From Bacillus crepusculi (GTDB lineage: Bacteria > Bacillota > Bacilli > Bacillales > Bacillaceae), in contig NZ_JACXXE010000002.1 in assembly GCF_014764715.1 (NCBI RefSeq), positions 124,001 to 188,000 on the forward strand: a stretch of DNA of 64,000 nucleotides, read 5' to 3'. Of this stretch, positions 9,547 to 18,719 are shown piece by piece. The notes below the pieces were generated by a model. That model saw only the letters and a program-made list of their open reading frames with translations. It did not search any database and was not told the origin of the DNA. The position numbers were made by a program, and so were the translations under genes. Position 1 is the first letter of the stretch, and each line of letters starts with the position of its first letter.

Positions 9547-10761
9547 ATGAACAAGCAGAATACATCTCCTTACTATCAGGGAGATTTGATTTTTATATTT
9601 TTAGCCTTCTTTGCCATCAGTGTCATCGCTATTTATGCTGCGGGTCAATTTGGGCAGTATGGATCTAATGCATGGACCAGACAGATCATATACTATATGG
9701 TCGGGGTTATATGTATTGTTGCTATTAATTACTTTGACTTGGAGCAATTAGAGAAGCTAAGTCTCTATATTTTTATAGGTGGCATTATGCTGTTAATTCT
9801 TCTTAAAGTCGCTCCTGCACAAATCGGAGGTCATGATTTTGCTCCAACTATAAATGGTGCAAAAAGTTGGTTTGTTCTTCCAGGCGTTGGAACATTTCAG
9901 CCTTCAGAGTTTATGAAAATAGGTCTGATCATGATGTTGGCTTCTGTGATTGGTAAAGCAACACCTAAAGAAAGACGGCGATTAGAAGACGACATTCATC
10001 TATTATTAAAAATTGCTGGAGTTTCAATAGTCCCAGTAGGCTTAATTTTCTTGCAGGATGCAGGTACTGCTGCTGTTTGTATGTTTATTGTAATGGTAAT
10101 GATATTTTTGTCTGGAGTTAATTGGAAGATAATCTCGTTGATTGGTTCTGTTGTTGTACTCTTAATAATCACGGTTCTTTCTGTAGTTTTATTATTTCCG
10201 GATTTCGCTAAAGAAAGTCTTGGGGTTAAGCCATATCAAATTAATAGGATAACTGCTTGGATTCCAGATGGCTCTGCGAATTCTGAAGAAACTAAAATAC
10301 AAGATGCTACAAGTAGTGACAAATTTCAGGTTGATAGAGCCATTATGGCCATTGGTGCAGGGCAGATTTTTGGGAATGGCATTAAAAACTTAAAGGTCTA
10401 TGTTCCTGAAGCACAAACGGATATGATTTTCTCCATTATAGGTGAAGCCTTTGGCTTTATTGGCTGTGCGTTTGTTGTGATCATGTACTTCTTCTTGATA
10501 TACCGGCTGGTCGTACTGATTGACCGAATACATCCTTATAGCCGATTTGCGTCATTCTTCTGCGTAGGATATACAGCGCTGATTGTGATTCATACGTTCC
10601 AGAACATTGGGATGAACATAGGCGTGATGCCGGTAACAGGGATTCCGCTCTTATTTATCAGCTTTGGAGGAAGCTCTGTCTTGTCCGTTCTCATTGGATT
10701 CGGGATCGCATATAACGCAAGTGTTCAATTAACGAAATATCAAAGTTATTTATTTAAATAA
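9547..10761 (+). CDS. rodA: Peptidoglycan glycosyltransferase RodA (SEDS family)
   Basis: 404 residues with about ten membrane helices. SEDS proteins polymerise lipid II into glycan strands; RodA works with class B PBPs in side-wall elongation. Family features are [16 protein letters not shown], the essential Asp region [12 protein letters not shown], and the C-terminal block [22 protein letters not shown]. The sequence aligns well with B. subtilis RodA (YwcF) and lies at the same locus. AAGGGTGG precedes the ATG at 9547. The first ~900 bp look more AT-rich than the last ~300 bp, and there is a small extra loop around [12 protein letters not shown] relative to what I recall of the subtilis protein. 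Confidence 0.95.
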   Translation: MNKQNTSPYYQGDLIFIFLAFFAISVIAIYAAGQFGQYGSNAWTRQIIYYMVGVICIVAINYFDLEQLEKLSLYIFIGGIMLLILLKVAPAQIGGHDFAPTINGAKSWFVLPGVGTFQPSEFMKIGLIMMLASVIGKATPKERRRLEDDIHLLLKIAGVSIVPVGLIFLQDAGTAAVCMFIVMVMIFLSGVNWKIISLIGSVVVLLIITVLSVVLLFPDFAKESLGVKPYQINRITAWIPDGSANSEETKIQDATSSDKFQVDRAIMAIGAGQIFGNGIKNLKVYVPEAQTDMIFSIIGEAFGFIGCAFVVIMYFFLIYRLVVLIDRIHPYSRFASFFCVGYTALIVIHTFQNIGMNIGVMPVTGIPLLFISFGGSSVLSVLIGFGIAYNASVQLTKYQSYLFK

Positions 10762-10771
10762 AACAGGTAAG

Positions 10772-10801
10772 GGCAGTCTAAGCATAGGCTGTCTTTTTTT
10801 A
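10772..10801 (+). terminator. Terminator of rodA
   Basis: Stem GGCAGTCTA (10772-10780) / TAGGCTGTC (10785-10793) with two G-U pairs, a 4-base loop and a T run. Confidence 0.85.
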
Positions 10802-10871
10802 TGCGAGTTTTAATTTTTGAAAATCCCTATGTCTTTGCCTTATGATAGAAGAAGTGAAGGAGGTCTTCGAA

Positions 10872-11621
10872 TTGAATAAAACGATAGAAACCATATTAAA
10901 TCATCGATCCATCCGTTCGTTTACAGACGAGCGTTTGACAGAAGAAGAGGTGCTGACACTAATCAAAAGTGCACAGGCTGCTTCGACATCAAGCTATGTA
11001 CAGGCGTATAGTATTATTGGTGTGACAGATCAGGAGAAGAAGGCCAAGCTTGCTGAACTGGCTGGGAATCAGCCATACGTTGAGAAGAACGGGCATTTCT
11101 TTGTCTTCTGTGCAGACTTGAAACGCCATGATCATATTGCAAAAAAAGCAGGGAAGAATCATCAGGAGGCGCTTGAGAATACGGAAGCCTTTCTCATTAG
11201 CGTCATCGATGCGGCATTGGCTGCGCAAAATGTCAGTGTAGCCGCAGAATCAATGGGACTTGGGATCTGCTATATCGGCGGCTTGCGTAATCAGCTGAAG
11301 GAAGTCTCTGAATTACTTGAAACACCTTCTTATGTACTGCCGTTATTTGGTCTGGCTGTTGGACATCCAGCCAATCAATCGTCACAAAAGGAACGATTGC
11401 CAGTTGAACTGATTTATCATGAGAATTCATATCAGCAAGATGAAGCGCATGTGGATCGTTATTTAAAAGAATATGATGATCGCATTTCAGCCTATTATGA
11501 AGAACGAACAAACGGTGAGAGAAAAGATACTTGGACTGACCAGATGCTTCGGGGCTTTAGTCAGCCAAAGCGTACCTTCCTCGGAGATTTTGTGAAAGAG
11601 AAAGGCTTTAATCGAAAATAA
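10872..11621 (+). CDS. nfrA1: FMN-dependent NADPH oxidoreductase (nitroreductase family, NfrA1)
   Basis: 249 residues. A cytosolic nitroreductase-family flavoenzyme that uses NADPH to reduce FMN and nitro or related compounds; in B. subtilis it is a stress-induced gene. Seen: the FMN-binding start NHRSIRSFTDE, AAQNVSVAAESMGLGICYIGG in the middle, and PLFGLAVGHPA. The TTG at 10872 is chosen because GAAGGAGG (10855-10862) is 9 bases away and the product is then 249 residues, the B. subtilis length. An ATG at 10842 has no ribosome site. Confidence 0.92.
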   Translation: MNKTIETILNHRSIRSFTDERLTEEEVLTLIKSAQAASTSSYVQAYSIIGVTDQEKKAKLAELAGNQPYVEKNGHFFVFCADLKRHDHIAKKAGKNHQEALENTEAFLISVIDAALAAQNVSVAAESMGLGICYIGGLRNQLKEVSELLETPSYVLPLFGLAVGHPANQSSQKERLPVELIYHENSYQQDEAHVDRYLKEYDDRISAYYEERTNGERKDTWTDQMLRGFSQPKRTFLGDFVKEKGFNRK

Positions 11622-11624
11622 ATA

Positions 11625-11660
11625 AGAAATCCCCCTTTCGACTGAGAGAGGGGGATTTCT
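11625..11660 (+). terminator. Hairpin after nfrA1
   Basis: A 12-bp inverted repeat, AGAAATCCCCCT (11625-11636) / AGGGGGATTTCT (11649-11660). There is no T run, so termination may be partial and ywcH may be partly co-transcribed. Confidence 0.6.
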
Positions 11661-11677
11661 GTAAGAGGTGCAGCATG

Positions 11678-12679
11678 ATGAAATTAAGTATACTGGATCA
11701 ATCTCCTTTAATTGGAGACGCAACGCCTGCTGAAGCACTGAAGCAAACGGTTGAACTGGCAAAGCAGGCGGAAAAGTGGGGCTATCACCGTTTTTGGGTA
11801 TCGGAGCATCACTTTTCAAACCGGCTTGCAGGATCGAGTCCAGAGGTGCTTCTCGGCCATTTATCAGCCGTTACGTCACAGATACGCATTGGCTCCGGCG
11901 GCGTGATGCTTCCCCACTACAGTGCCTATAAAGTAGCAGAGAACTTCAGGGTTCTCGAAGCACTCGCTCCTGGCAGAATTGATCTTGGGATTGGACGTGC
12001 CCCTGGTGGCATGCCGATCTCCTCTATTGCCCTTCATCATGGGGAACGAAAGCGTCTAGGTGATCAGTATCCGGAGCAGGTAGAAGAATTGAAGGTCTAT
12101 TTACACGATCTAGCGGATGAATGTTACCCGCTGCCCCATTTGACCGCCTCTCCGAAGGTAGAAACCGCACCAGAGGTCTGGATGCTTGGTTCCTCTGGAG
12201 AGAGTGCAAGACTTGCAGCGAAAGCAGGTGCAGGCTATACGTTTGCTCTTTTTATTAATGGTGAAGGCGGAGAAGACTCTGTGGAGCAATATATCAACCG
12301 GTTTGAACCTTCAGCATTTGGTGATGAGCCGCGCGTCAGTCTGGCGGTCTTCGTTTTATGTGCTGAAACAGAGGAGCAGGCAGAAAAACTGGCGGTCAGC
12401 TTAGATCTATCTTTACTCGCCAATGAACAGGGTCAAAACCTTGGGGGCTTTCCTTCCTATGAAGATGCACAAGCTTATTCCTACAGTCCATATGAACAAA
12501 AACGAGTGACTGCCAATCGAAAGAGAATGGTGGTTGGGACGCCATCCTCTGTGAAGCAGCAGCTGACAGCACTAGCCAAGGCTTATCATACAAATGAATT
12601 GATCGCTGTGACCATCACACATCAAATGGAGGACCGTCTCACATCGTATCGTTTATTAAAAGAAGCCTTTGATGCATAA
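11678..12679 (+). CDS. ywcH: Luciferase-like flavin monooxygenase YwcH
   Basis: 333 residues. A bacterial-luciferase-like (LLM) TIM-barrel protein that would use reduced flavin and O2 on an unknown substrate. Seen: LSILDQSPL at the N-terminus, YHRFWVSEHH, and RIDLGIGRAPGG, all typical of the LLM class annotated as MsnO8-type. The second ATG (11678) fits AGAGGTG (11664-11670) better than the first (11675). Its position after the NfrA1 flavin reductase suggests the reductase could supply FMNH2; this pairing is inference. Confidence 0.88.
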   Translation: MKLSILDQSPLIGDATPAEALKQTVELAKQAEKWGYHRFWVSEHHFSNRLAGSSPEVLLGHLSAVTSQIRIGSGGVMLPHYSAYKVAENFRVLEALAPGRIDLGIGRAPGGMPISSIALHHGERKRLGDQYPEQVEELKVYLHDLADECYPLPHLTASPKVETAPEVWMLGSSGESARLAAKAGAGYTFALFINGEGGEDSVEQYINRFEPSAFGDEPRVSLAVFVLCAETEEQAEKLAVSLDLSLLANEQGQNLGGFPSYEDAQAYSYSPYEQKRVTANRKRMVVGTPSSVKQQLTALAKAYHTNELIAVTITHQMEDRLTSYRLLKEAFDA

Positions 12680-12690
12680 CGTATGTCTAA

Positions 12691-12894
12691 TTACCGTTCG
12701 CGTACCCAGTAAAAGGGGAAAAGGAGCATCATGATGAGAATAAGGGCGGCTGTCACTAGCAAACTGAGCGGGTAAATGCAGGAGATATAGACAGTCAGCT
12801 CGCATGCTTGATGAAAAGGATGAGGCTGTTTCGTGTGTAAAAAGGTCAGAAAAAAAGCAGTAAAAAACGAAACGATCCATAGCCATCTCAACAT
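12691..12894 (-). CDS. Small two-helix membrane protein, unknown
   Basis: 67 residues with two hydrophobic stretches, about residues 4-20 and 31-62, and a charged end (YWVRER). GGAGG lies 12 bases upstream of the ATG at 12894, rather far. It is not a protein I recognise. The long runs of hydrophobic codons and the absence of any other explanation for the ywcH–vpr gap favour a real gene, but an overlapping frame (12656-12949) is also open, so the call is tentative. Confidence 0.45.
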   Translation of the reverse strand: MLRWLWIVSFFTAFFLTFLHTKQPHPFHQACELTVYISCIYPLSLLVTAALILIMMLLFPFYWVRER

Positions 12895-12921
12895 CAGTCT
12901 TTCTTTCCTCCATATATGATC

Positions 12922-12963
12922 GAAAAGCCTTGATGAGCTTAGAGCTCATACAAGGCTTTTCGT
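12922..12963 (-). terminator. Terminator of vpr
   Basis: CGAAAAGCCTTG and CAAGGCTTTTCG flank an inner ATGAGCT/AGCTCAT repeat, giving a near-perfect 19-bp stem. It lies immediately after the vpr stop and before the small membrane ORF. Confidence 0.85.
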
Positions 12964-15390
12964 TTATTCAGAATAAATTTCGAAAGGTTCTTTCGTTTGA
13001 ACGGTGTCTGACTTGCCTTTCAGACTCGCATACGCAAGCATTGTATACTCACCAGCTTCTAGCTTTTGACCTTGATTGATCGTGCCATTCCATTTCACAC
13101 GCTGTTCCCCTTTATCAACATGTTGATAAACCCCTGCTTCACCTAAATACTCTCCATCTGTCGAGTAGACGAGGAATGCGAGGTTCTCAGCACCACCAGG
13201 CAGATAGCTGCTAATGACATAGCTTCCAGCACGATTGTCCGGCTCCACTGAAACCGAAGTGACGCGCGGGTAATCAGGCTCTTTCACGATCAATAAAGTA
13301 GGGATTTCCGTGACCTTTCTGCCATTTTCGCGAATGGTGATACTGCCTTGGTACGTTCCTTTTTTTGTTTTTCCATCATTCACTTGTACCGCGGAAGTAA
13401 AGGAGCCGGTGGAATTCCCTTTGACGGTGATTTTTTTCGTTCCATTTGTGCTAATGCCGGTGCCAGTGAATTTGTAATCAATCGTATAGGTTTTCGGTGC
13501 TTTTGAAAGGTTTTCTACCTTGAATTTTTTCGTTTTGATTTGAACGCCTTTTTCTTTTAAGAACGTGCCGTAAGAATAGCTGGCATCAGAAACGATGGAA
13601 GAAGCTTGGAGTGATTCGATGATTCGAACACTGCCTGTTCCCTGAGTGTTGTGAGGGAATGGGTTACCATTTGGGTCAAACAATTTTTCCGCTGTATTCA
13701 TCATCAATGCTTTGATTTGCTCCGTAGAATACGATGGTTTTGCTTGTTTGATAATCGCTGCCACTCCGGCTACATGTGGAGACGCCATACTTGTTCCTTG
13801 CTTAGAGCCATATCCGTATGGCTGAGAAGGATCGTGTGTCGGGATTGTGCTGACAATACTCACGCCAGGAGCTGAAAGGTCTGGTTTGATCATCCACGTA
13901 TCCACAACAGGACCACGAGATGAGAAGTCAGCTACTTGCTCACTTAATTCTTTGACAAATTGAATGGAGAAAGTCGTTGTATTGTTTCCAGCCTCAATGG
14001 CTTTGACAAGTGCTGTCCCTTCAGCTTTTGAAAGCTTAATTGTAGGAAGAGCAAGACCTGGTACATCCACTGGAATTTCTCCATCGGTATTGTTATACAT
14101 CACAACGCCGATTGCACCAGCGGCTTTTGCATTGTCCACTTTATCAACAAAGGCAATGGCTCCGCGTTCAATCACCGCAACCTTTCCTTTGACATCGATA
14201 TTTTCAAATGCTTTTTCGTCACCAATACCTGCTGGGACGAGTGTGACTTGTTTTTGGTCCAGTGCCTTTAAATCACTTTCTTGGTAGTAGCCCATGATTT
14301 TTGCCGTAGAATAGTTCGGGAATTTCACATTGTAAAGACTGTACGGAAGCTGTGTTGCACCGACGGAAATGGCATCCCTTGATGTACCGGGAGAACCGAC
14401 TGTCCAGCTGTTCGGACCGCTGTTTCCATTCGATGTGACAGCGACAACGCCTTCAGACATGGCCCAATCGAGTGCGATGCTTGTGGCATAATCAGGATTA
14501 TTCACACTGTTTCCAAGGGATAGGTTCATGACATCTGCTCCGTCAGTGACAGCCCGGTCGATGCCTGCAAGGACGTTCTCAGTTGTTCCTGATCCACCTG
14601 GTCCAAGTACACGGTATGCAAGGAGTGTGGCATCCTTTGCGACACCTTTTATTTGCCCGTTCGCCGCAATTGTCCCTGCGACGTGTGTGCCATGATCTGT
14701 CGATTCGCCTCTAGGATCTCCTTTAGGTGTTTCTTGAGGCGAATAATCGTTATCAACAAAATCATAGCCTTTATATAATCCGAAGTTTCCTTTTAGGTCA
14801 GGGTGGGTATAGTCAACTCCAGTATCAATGACAGCGACTTTGACCCCTTTTCCAGAATAGCCGGCATCCCACGCTTTCGGTGCACCAATAAATGGCGCAC
14901 TTTTATCCATAAGCGGGGAGACATCTTCATTTGGAAGCTGGACGCTTTCCTTTTTCACTTCATCTGTTTTATATGTAACATCCGGATAAACGGCCTTTAC
15001 GCCGTCAACTGCGAGCAGCTTCGGGATTTCGTTGGCAGGAAGCTTCATAGAGAAACCGGAGAAGACTTTTTCATATTCTTGACGAACACTCGCTTTATCT
15101 ACCTCTTTGAGTGCTGCATTCTTTACTTTCGTTCGAGATTTTTTGAGGGAGGCTTTTGTTTGTGCTTCGCCTTCTTGTTTGGCTTCAACTAAGGATTTTT
15201 CCTTTAATTCAACAATGACAGTGGTGTGTTTTCTTGAGTTGACATTGATTTCGCCGAAGATTTCTGCTTTTTCCAGTTCCACCTGTTTGTTAGATGGAGC
15301 TGCAGCAGCCTGTTGACCTGTAAAGAATGTGGATAAAATAAAAATAGTGGAGAACAATAGAACAGAAGAACGAGAGATTACTTTTTTCAA
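12964..15390 (-). CDS. vpr: Minor extracellular serine protease Vpr (subtilase)
   Basis: 808 residues, close to B. subtilis Vpr. A secreted subtilisin-family (S8) protease made as a preproenzyme. Signal peptide: residues 1 to about 31 (AAAA cleavage region). Then an I9-type propeptide to about residue 160, and the catalytic domain with Asp189 (VAVIDTGVD), His233 (DHGTHVAG) and Ser near 534 (GTSMASPHVAG). A PA domain is inserted between His and Ser (about 380-470), followed by a long C-terminal extension that is trimmed in the family. The start is TTG at 15390 with AAAGGGG 8 bases upstream. Confidence 0.95.
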   Translation of the reverse strand: MKKVISRSSVLLFSTIFILSTFFTGQQAAAAPSNKQVELEKAEIFGEINVNSRKHTTVIVELKEKSLVEAKQEGEAQTKASLKKSRTKVKNAALKEVDKASVRQEYEKVFSGFSMKLPANEIPKLLAVDGVKAVYPDVTYKTDEVKKESVQLPNEDVSPLMDKSAPFIGAPKAWDAGYSGKGVKVAVIDTGVDYTHPDLKGNFGLYKGYDFVDNDYSPQETPKGDPRGESTDHGTHVAGTIAANGQIKGVAKDATLLAYRVLGPGGSGTTENVLAGIDRAVTDGADVMNLSLGNSVNNPDYATSIALDWAMSEGVVAVTSNGNSGPNSWTVGSPGTSRDAISVGATQLPYSLYNVKFPNYSTAKIMGYYQESDLKALDQKQVTLVPAGIGDEKAFENIDVKGKVAVIERGAIAFVDKVDNAKAAGAIGVVMYNNTDGEIPVDVPGLALPTIKLSKAEGTALVKAIEAGNNTTTFSIQFVKELSEQVADFSSRGPVVDTWMIKPDLSAPGVSIVSTIPTHDPSQPYGYGSKQGTSMASPHVAGVAAIIKQAKPSYSTEQIKALMMNTAEKLFDPNGNPFPHNTQGTGSVRIIESLQASSIVSDASYSYGTFLKEKGVQIKTKKFKVENLSKAPKTYTIDYKFTGTGISTNGTKKITVKGNSTGSFTSAVQVNDGKTKKGTYQGSITIRENGRKVTEIPTLLIVKEPDYPRVTSVSVEPDNRAGSYVISSYLPGGAENLAFLVYSTDGEYLGEAGVYQHVDKGEQRVKWNGTINQGQKLEAGEYTMLAYASLKGKSDTVQTKEPFEIYSE

Positions 15391-15439
15391 TTAATTTTCC
15401 CCTTTCTAGCTGTGAATTTAGGGAGATAGCCTTTCTTTT

Positions 15440-15714
15440 TGTGGATAAATAGGAAAGATTCACTGCCCGTTATTAAGTATTCAATACGTTGAAAACAATT
15501 CCTTTACTGAAATGGTCTTATTTTACATAGTTACAAAGAACTATTTTGTTTATAAAGTCGCACTTATGCACAATTTTCTGTTGATAACTCAATTATCCGG
15601 ATACATATATGGAAAAGAAAAAATATACATACACAAAATCTAGTGAGAGGGTGTTGATATGTGGATAAACCCTGTTGATAAGGTGTGCTTATCTTTTGGA
15701 TAGTGTGTGTATAA
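15440..15714. promoter_or_regulatory. DnaA-box cluster in the vpr–ywcI gap
   Basis: Four exact matches to the DnaA-box consensus TTATNCACA lie within 275 bp: TGTGGATAA at 15440-15448 (minus), TTATGCACA at 15564-15572 (plus), TGTGGATAA at 15660-15668 (minus) and TGTGTATAA at 15706-15714 (minus). Two one-mismatch boxes (TGTTGATAA) lie at 15579-15587 and 15673-15681. By chance far less than one exact box is expected here. In B. subtilis the same vpr–ywcI interval is, to my recollection, one of the oriC-proximal DnaA-box clusters that titrate DnaA. The gap (15391-15892) shows no supported gene. Confidence 0.85.
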
Positions 15715-15892
15715 TATTTTTTCTTAAAAGAACATGGTACATGATGTTCTTCTGCACTTTTCAACAAAACCTCTGAAAACTAGTTTGTTTTTTCACCCAG
15801 ATTGTGACAAACCTCTCTTTTTTCTCGGGATATGATAGGAGCAGTTGTTTTGCTAGAGTTGCTAGATTCTAAGAAAAGCGGAGGGATGTTCA

Positions 15893-16171
15893 GTGAAGAA
15901 ATGGAGAAACTGGTTGAGTGTATGGTTTGGTTTCATGATGAATGTGCTTGTGAATCCTGGTGTGATGATGAAGCAGCAAGTATTGAAAGCGGCCGCAGTG
16001 GATGTGGGGTTCTTTCAAGTAGTGAAAGAGAGAGAGCTAGAGAAGCTGACAGAGGAAAATAAGAAGAAGCGCAAGGCAGAGAAACCGTTTCAGCAAAGTC
16101 TGATGATGCTTGATGAGAAGACGACGAGAGAGGCGCGTGCTGGTCCGCTCTTACCTTTACAGAAGAGGTGA
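15893..16171 (+). CDS. ywcI: Small protein, YwcI-like
   Basis: 92 residues. A hydrophobic/aromatic N-terminus (WRNWLSVWFGFMMNVLV) is followed by a basic, Lys/Glu-rich middle (ELEKLTEENKKKRKAEK). Function unknown. The GTG at 15893 has CGGAGGG 7 bases upstream. The symbol rests mainly on position between vpr and sacT and on the similar layout of B. subtilis YwcI. A second open frame at 15832-16062 overlaps it but lacks a ribosome site. Confidence 0.65.
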   Translation: MKKWRNWLSVWFGFMMNVLVNPGVMMKQQVLKAAAVDVGFFQVVKERELEKLTEENKKKRKAEKPFQQSLMMLDEKTTREARAGPLLPLQKR

Positions 16172-16223
16172 AACAGGGTAAAATCCCACATAAGAAACGT
16201 TATCTGGTGGGAGAGGGTACCCC

Positions 16224-17057
16224 TTGAAGATATATAAAATATTGAATAACAATGCAGTGGTTGTAAAGGAGGGTGATCAGGAGAAAATAGTGATGGGTCC
16301 CGGAATTGCTTTTCAGAAGGGGAAAAATGACGTCGTTCCCGTTCAAAAAATAGAGAAAATATTTGTTGTGCGTGAAGAAAATGAGAAATTCAAACAAATT
16401 CTTGCCACATTGCCAGAAGCGCATATTGAGGTGGCCGAGCATATTATCAGTTATGCAGAGGGGGAACTGATGATGCCGCTCAGTGATCATATCCACATAT
16501 CACTGACAGATCATTTATCCTTCGCCATTGAACGCGTTCAAAAAGGCATTGTGTTATATAATAAATTGCTTGGTGAGATCAAAGTCTTATATAAGCAGGA
16601 ATATGATATTGGAAAGTATGCCATTCGTTATGTAAAGGAGCGGCTAGGGGTTGAACTGCCGGACGATGAGGCAGGATATGTGGCACTTCATATTCATACG
16701 GCCAAAATGAATACGGAGTCCATGAAAAAGACCGTTAAATACACAACGATGATTAAAGAAATGATCGAGCATATTGAAAGCTATTTTAAGCACTCGATTG
16801 ATGAGGATAGTATTTCCTATCAGCGGCTAGTGACACATTTGAGGTATGCATTAGGCAGGTTGGAATCGAATGAGGCATTTCAAATTATGGACGATGACAT
16901 GCTGATTTTTATCCAAACAAAGTATGATTCGGCTTACCAGTGTGCACTTGGACTTGCTGAGTTGTTAAAAAATGAATATGGACTTCATCTCCCTGAATCG
17001 GAGATCGGCTACATCACGCTGCATGTCCAGCGTTTGCAAGATGCCGAACTAGTTTAA
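16224..17057 (+). CDS. sacT: Transcriptional antiterminator of the sucrose operon (BglG/LicT family)
   Basis: 277 residues. It starts with the ~55-residue CAT RNA-binding domain ([20 protein letters not shown]), followed by PRD1 (about 65-170) and PRD2 (about 171-277), each with conserved His residues for PTS phosphorylation ([31 protein letters not shown]). When sucrose is present the dimer binds the RAT RNA upstream of sacP and prevents termination. The start is TTG at 16224 with GAGAGGG 6 bases upstream. The RAT/terminator target lies just downstream at 17197-17288. Confidence 0.95.
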   Translation: MKIYKILNNNAVVVKEGDQEKIVMGPGIAFQKGKNDVVPVQKIEKIFVVREENEKFKQILATLPEAHIEVAEHIISYAEGELMMPLSDHIHISLTDHLSFAIERVQKGIVLYNKLLGEIKVLYKQEYDIGKYAIRYVKERLGVELPDDEAGYVALHIHTAKMNTESMKKTVKYTTMIKEMIEHIESYFKHSIDEDSISYQRLVTHLRYALGRLESNEAFQIMDDDMLIFIQTKYDSAYQCALGLAELLKNEYGLHLPESEIGYITLHVQRLQDAELV

Positions 17058-17064
17058 TGCTTAT

Positions 17065-17086
17065 GCCTGCATGCAGGCTTTTTTTT
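17065..17086 (+). terminator. Terminator of sacT
   Basis: GCCTG (17065-17069) / CAGGC (17074-17078) around CATG, followed by eight T. Confidence 0.85.
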
Positions 17087-17138
17087 ATGCACACTACTCT
17101 TATTAGTGTATATGGGTCATTTGATTCGAAAAAAGAGG

Positions 17139-17168
17139 TTGACGCAGATCACGCTCTTATACTATGAT
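17139..17168 (+). promoter_or_regulatory. sacP promoter
   Basis: TTGACG (17139-17144) and TATGAT (17163-17168) with an 18-base spacer, upstream of the RAT leader. Confidence 0.7.
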
Positions 17169-17183
17169 GAAAGCGTAATCAAA
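17167..17183 (+). promoter_or_regulatory. cre (CcpA operator) over the sacP promoter
   Basis: ATGAAAGCGTAATCAAA matches the cre consensus WTGNAARCGNWWWCAWW at every position. It overlaps the -10 end and the expected transcription start, where CcpA binding represses. This gives carbon catabolite repression on top of SacT antitermination. Confidence 0.85.
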
Positions 17184-17196
17184 ATTCGATATCGTG

Positions 17197-17288
17197 GGAT
17201 TGTGACTGTCAGGCAGGCAAGACCTAAAATTTGCGTAACGAGGGGACGTGTATGTCCTTTCATCGTTGGTGAATTTTAGGTCTTTTTT
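17197..17288 (+). promoter_or_regulatory. RAT antiterminator and overlapping terminator of sacPA
   Basis: The RAT (17197-17228) begins GGATTGTGACTG and ends AGGCAAGACCTAAA, the pattern bound by SacT/SacY-type proteins. Its 3' end overlaps the 5' arm of a terminator: AAGACCTAAAATT (17219-17231) pairs with AATTTTAGGTCTT (17272-17284), with a T run to 17288. The two structures exclude each other, so SacT binding allows read-through into sacP. Confidence 0.9.
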
Positions 17289-17311
17289 GCTTTAAAAAAG
17301 GAGGAGACAAC

Positions 17312-18700
17312 ATGGATTATCAAAAAACAGCCAAAGAATTAACAAAACTACTAGGCGGCAAAGAAAATGTCATCAGTGCCACACATTGTGCCACACGACT
17401 TCGATTGGTGATGAAAGATGAGGCGTTGATTGACAAAGATGCCATTGGAGAACTTGATGGTGTGAAGGGCGCCTTCTCAAGCTCGGGTCAATTCCAAATC
17501 ATATTTGGAACAGGTTCTGTCAACAAAGTATATGAGCCTTTTGCTCGTGAGACGGGTCTTGAGGCAGGCGACGAGAATCAAAAACCTGTCACCCATGATG
17601 AAGCTGTGAAACAAAAAATGAATCCACTTGCACGTTTTGCCAAGACGCTATCGAATATTTTTGTACCGATCATCCCGGCGATTGTTGCAAGCGGTTTATT
17701 AATGGGTCTATTAGGCATGATGAAAGCCTTTAAATGGGCTGATCCGAGCTCCGCGATCTTCCAAATGCTTGATATGTTCTCAAGTGCAGCCTTTATCATC
17801 TTACCGATTTTAATTGGAGTCAGTGCAGCGAAAGAGTTTGGCGGAAATCCATATTTAGGGGCTGTGATTGGGGGAATTATGATTCACCCGAGCCTTCTCA
17901 ACCCGTGGGGACTGACGGATGCGAAACCAGAGTATATGCATTTATTCAATGTTGATATTGCGCTTCTTGGTTACCAAGGAACGGTGATTCCAGTCTTGTT
18001 GACTGTGTATATCATGTGCCTTGTTGAAAAGAACTTAAGAAAAGTTGTCCCGAACAGTATTGATTTACTTGTGACCCCGTTTGTGACGGTGATTGTGACT
18101 GGATTTGTGACGTTTATTGCAGTTGGACCGCTTGGAAGAATGCTCGGTACAGGGATTTCGAATGCACTGACGTTTATTTATGACCATGCTGGGTTCTTAG
18201 CAGGGCTCATTTTCGGAGGTGCATACTCTTTAATTGTACTCACAGGAGTTCATCATAGCTTCCATGCAATTGAGGCAGGTCTTCTGAATGATATTGGACG
18301 GAATTATTTGCTGCCGATCTGGGCAATGTCCAACGTCGCTCAAGGCGGAGCAGGGCTGGCTGTCTTTTTCTTAGCAAAGCGTGCAAAAACGAAAGAAATT
18401 GCTTTACCAGCAGCATTTTCTGCTTTCTTAGGTATTACAGAGCCGGTCATATTCGGTGTGAATCTTCGTTATCGTAAGCCATTTATTGCTGCGATGATCG
18501 GAGGTGCATTAGGCGGGGCATTTGTTGTCTTCACGAAGGTAGCCGCCAACGCTTATGGTTTAACAGGGATTCCGATGATTGCCATTGCAGCCCCATTTGG
18601 TTTACAAAATGTGGTAAATTATGTTATTGGTATGTTAATAGCTGTTGCTGTTTCATTTATTCTCACCATCATCTTTAAAGTAAAGGAAGCCGAAAAATAA
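17312..18700 (+). CDS. sacP: Sucrose-specific PTS enzyme IIBC
   Basis: 462 residues. Imports sucrose as sucrose-6-phosphate through the membrane. The N-terminal EIIB domain has the phospho-cysteine Cys26 in ATHCATRLRL. After a linker (~90-110) the EIIC domain has about ten membrane helices, including the GITEPVIFGVNLRYRKPF segment typical of the sucrose/beta-glucoside family. There is no EIIA domain, so it depends on an EIIA from another system, as in B. subtilis. AAAAAAGGAGGAG precedes the ATG. Controlled by the RAT and cre upstream. Confidence 0.96.
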   Translation: MDYQKTAKELTKLLGGKENVISATHCATRLRLVMKDEALIDKDAIGELDGVKGAFSSSGQFQIIFGTGSVNKVYEPFARETGLEAGDENQKPVTHDEAVKQKMNPLARFAKTLSNIFVPIIPAIVASGLLMGLLGMMKAFKWADPSSAIFQMLDMFSSAAFIILPILIGVSAAKEFGGNPYLGAVIGGIMIHPSLLNPWGLTDAKPEYMHLFNVDIALLGYQGTVIPVLLTVYIMCLVEKNLRKVVPNSIDLLVTPFVTVIVTGFVTFIAVGPLGRMLGTGISNALTFIYDHAGFLAGLIFGGAYSLIVLTGVHHSFHAIEAGLLNDIGRNYLLPIWAMSNVAQGGAGLAVFFLAKRAKTKEIALPAAFSAFLGITEPVIFGVNLRYRKPFIAAMIGGALGGAFVVFTKVAANAYGLTGIPMIAIAAPFGLQNVVNYVIGMLIAVAVSFILTIIFKVKEAEK

Positions 18701-18719
18701 TCAAGGAGTGGTCACAGTC

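Noticed and set aside
15695..15715. TATAAT at 15710 as a ywcI promoter
   Set aside because: No -35 at a valid distance; the bases also form a DnaA box.
15832..16062. Open frame overlapping ywcI
   Set aside because: No ribosome site; the GTG-started frame at 15893 has a good one.
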